Origin: JBDIBB01 sp039812685
Lineage (GTDB): Bacteria; Acidobacteriota; Vicinamibacteria; Vicinamibacterales; JAFNAJ01
Direction of reading: 5' to 3'
Length of the DNA: 64,000 nt
NCBI GenBank assembly: GCA_039812685.1
Contig: JBDIBB010000001.1
Location: 51,500 to 115,499 of the forward strand
Position numbers and translations under genes: made by a program. Below, piece by piece: positions 62,629-64,000 of the stretch. Positions within the stretch are counted from its first letter, which is position 1; every line of letters starts with the position of its first letter. The notes under the pieces were generated by a model. It saw only the letters and a list, made by a program, of their open reading frames with translations, did not search any database and was not told the origin of the DNA.

Positions 62629-63687
62629 TCAACGCGCGGCGGCCGGTGCGGCGTTCGCCCGTGATCGTTCGAGGGCCTTCACCTGCTCGACCCAGTTGAG
62701 CACCACGACGATCTTCGTCGAGAATGTCGATTGGTCTTCGTCGCGTACCATCAGGAATCGTTGCCCGTCGGCGGTGACGTCGTAGTTCGACGAGCTGACG
62801 CCCGGCATGCCGCACGAGGCGCCGATGCCTTGTGAATACTGGCCTTCCCAGAGGCGCCGCGGCGCCGATGCCTTGAATCGCGGCGCGGTCACCACCGAGA
62901 CGACCATCATCCTGTCGCCGGCGCGGTAGAACAGCTCCCCGCCGGAGCGACGCCAGACCGGGTCGTTCCCTCCGTCGTTCGACACCTGGATCTTCGGTCC
63001 CGGACCAGGCAGCGCCTGCACGTAGACCTCAGGCCTGCCGGATTCATCGGAGGAGTACGCGACCCAGCGGCCGTCGGGCGAGAACTTCATCGAGCCCTCG
63101 CCGAAACGCGTGCGCGCCACCGGTCGAGGAGGGCCGTCGCCCTGGAGCGGAAGCACCCACGCGTCATCTCCGGTTTCGGGATCCTTCTGATCGAAGGCGA
63201 GCAGCCTCCCATCAGGCGAGAAGGACACCGGGCTCTGACGCGACCCGCCAGGATCCAGGCGTTCTGGCGGGGCGCTTCGATCCAGGCGCATCGACCACAA
63301 GGTCATTCCGCCTGCCTGCCACGATCTGAACGCCAGGCGGGTGCCGTCGGGTGACCAGACGGGATCGTGACTGAGTCCGTCGGTGGTCACCTTGCTGAGC
63401 ACCGTTCGCGCGAAATCGTACAGGTAGAAATCGTGGTTGGGTCCCTCGATCTCCACGGCCATGGTACGGCCGTCGGGTGAGATTCGCGGATAGAGGTAGG
63501 ACGCTGGCGGCAACGGGAGCGGCCTCGCCCTGCCCGACCGATCGACCCAGACGAGCGTCCTGCGCCCGCCTTCCGCCGGGCCGGGCACATAGGCGAGGTC
63601 GCCGCGCCTGGAGAGGGCATAATGGGCGGCGCCCGTGTTCCGGCTCATCATGACGCCGTCCAGGACCTCGAAGGCCGCCCCGGACAC
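62629..63687 (-). CDS. PD40/WD40-like beta-propeller protein, downstream fragment
   Basis: A 352-residue C-terminal region of a PD40 propeller (repeats YPRISPDGRTMAVE, DPVWSPDGTRLAFR, PVSFSPDGRLLAFD, KFSPDGRWVAYSS). In Acidobacteriota such propellers often form the C terminus of serine/threonine kinases or DPP/TolB-like proteins. The protein is continuous in sense with the fragment upstream but in another frame, so the gene is frameshifted. The GTG start assigned here is only the first possible one after the shift. Confidence 0.7.
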   Translation of the reverse strand: MSGAAFEVLDGVMMSRNTGAAHYALSRRGDLAYVPGPAEGGRRTLVWVDRSGRARPLPLPPASYLYPRISPDGRTMAVEIEGPNHDFYLYDFARTVLSKVTTDGLSHDPVWSPDGTRLAFRSWQAGGMTLWSMRLDRSAPPERLDPGGSRQSPVSFSPDGRLLAFDQKDPETGDDAWVLPLQGDGPPRPVARTRFGEGSMKFSPDGRWVAYSSDESGRPEVYVQALPGPGPKIQVSNDGGNDPVWRRSGGELFYRAGDRMMVVSVVTAPRFKASAPRRLWEGQYSQGIGASCGMPGVSSSNYDVTADGQRFLMVRDEDQSTFSTKIVVVLNWVEQVKALERSRANAAPAAAR

Positions 63688-64000
63688 CTTTCGGGTAGCA
63701 GAACGGCTTCGACTTCGCCAGCGCGCAGTACCTCGATGCGCGCCTGCTTCGCGTCGAACGGCACCGCCATCAACTTCCCGCCTCGCGCGTAGACGATGTG
63801 CCCAGACGGCGAGTAGGTCGCCGAGGTCCCACGCTCGACGAGCGTCGCTCTCGTTCCCGTTCGCATGTCCCAGATGTCGATTCGAGCGTCGTCGTAGTTG
63901 TCGATGCCCTCGAACCCCACCGTGTAGATGAGCGCGTCGCCTCCAGGCAACAGGCTTGCGAATCGATGACTGCGCTCACCACTCGTGACGTCGAGCGTCG
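63648..64000 (-). CDS. PD40 propeller, upstream fragment (frameshifted, runs off window)
   Basis: The frame is open from the window edge to a stop at 63648. It encodes SLLPGGDALIYTVGF, TSATYSPSGHIVYARGG and LMAVPFDAKQARIEV, which are normal PD40 elements expected just before VSGAAFEVLDGV of the downstream fragment. The intact protein would join the two near 63690-63740. Either a real mutation or a sequencing/assembly error; which cannot be told from this sequence. Confidence 0.65.
   Translation of the reverse strand, partial: TLDVTSGERSHRFASLLPGGDALIYTVGFEGIDNYDDARIDIWDMRTGTRATLVERGTSATYSPSGHIVYARGGKLMAVPFDAKQARIEVLRAGEVEAVLLPERCPGRPSRSWTAS

Noticed and set aside
1..64000. CRISPR array, prophage, integrase or complete insertion sequence
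   Set aside because: I found no regularly spaced repeats, no cas genes, no phage structural genes and no transposase.

Overview
The window is a GC-rich chromosomal segment from a Gram-negative bacterium. An Acidobacteriota member, class Vicinamibacteria, is my best guess. This is inferred from the GC-rich coding style, the translation-cell division gene order (thrS-infC-rpmI-rplT-pheST-zapA-rny), beta-barrel outer-membrane proteins, an ECF sigma/anti-sigma/DUF4097 trio and a PD40 propeller protein. No 16S is present to confirm it. I see no prophage, CRISPR array, complete insertion sequence or plasmid gene; coding is dense and nearly all housekeeping or envelope-related.

Layout. 1-2144: ATPase (cut by the window edge) and fused double permease of a NitT/TauT-type importer. 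2290-3822: mltG and ruvX. 3923-8372: a phosphodiesterase-family lipoprotein candidate, an EnvC-like LytM protein and an S41-type protein; the last two have lost their catalytic residues. 8409-9614: TPR plus receiver-domain protein. 9834-9909: tRNA-Val. 10028-20611: thrS, infC (ATC start), rpmI, rplT, pheS, a short pheT, a coiled-coil protein, zapA, a probable 6S RNA, rny, thiL, DUF2062. 20769-22186: 3D-domain protein and methyltransferase. 22212-25790: heterodimeric ABC exporter. 25972-32778: beta-barrel protein and three large membrane proteins resembling GT-C glycosyltransferases. 33615-35458: DUF438/hemerythrin/PAS protein with a DUF1858-DUF2249 partner. 35495-38364: folE, hbd, a MITE-like element, a PilZ protein and a gamma-glutamylcyclotransferase-like protein. 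40032-43617: four-gene operon with two ABC systems. 43667-47114: HD-domain protein, gltS and a divergent amino acid permease. 47167-54341 (minus): pyrimidine phosphorylase, nupC, purine nucleoside phosphorylase, cdd, mtnA, tsaD, yjbQ, NUDIX. 54438-59796: small membrane protein, PafA-like alkaline phosphatase, secreted subtilase with coupled beta-barrel protein, DNA alkyltransferase. 59931-62444: ECF sigma factor, zinc-finger anti-sigma, DUF4097 protein. 62629-64000 (minus): PD40 propeller gene carrying a frameshift.

How the parts work together. Many neighbours overlap by 4 bases (GTGA or ATGA), showing tightly coupled operons. The nucleoside cluster takes up nucleosides (NupC), splits them (two phosphorylases), deaminates cytidine (Cdd) and may pass sugar phosphate to the MtnA-type isomerase. 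The most unusual points are the paired LytM and S41 pseudo-enzymes, the PheT lacking its tRNA-binding OB domain, infC starting with ATC, a candidate 6S RNA between zapA and rny, a 166-bp MITE bounded by CTAG, and a recurrent TANNNT box 7-9 bases before start codons that suggests leaderless mRNAs.
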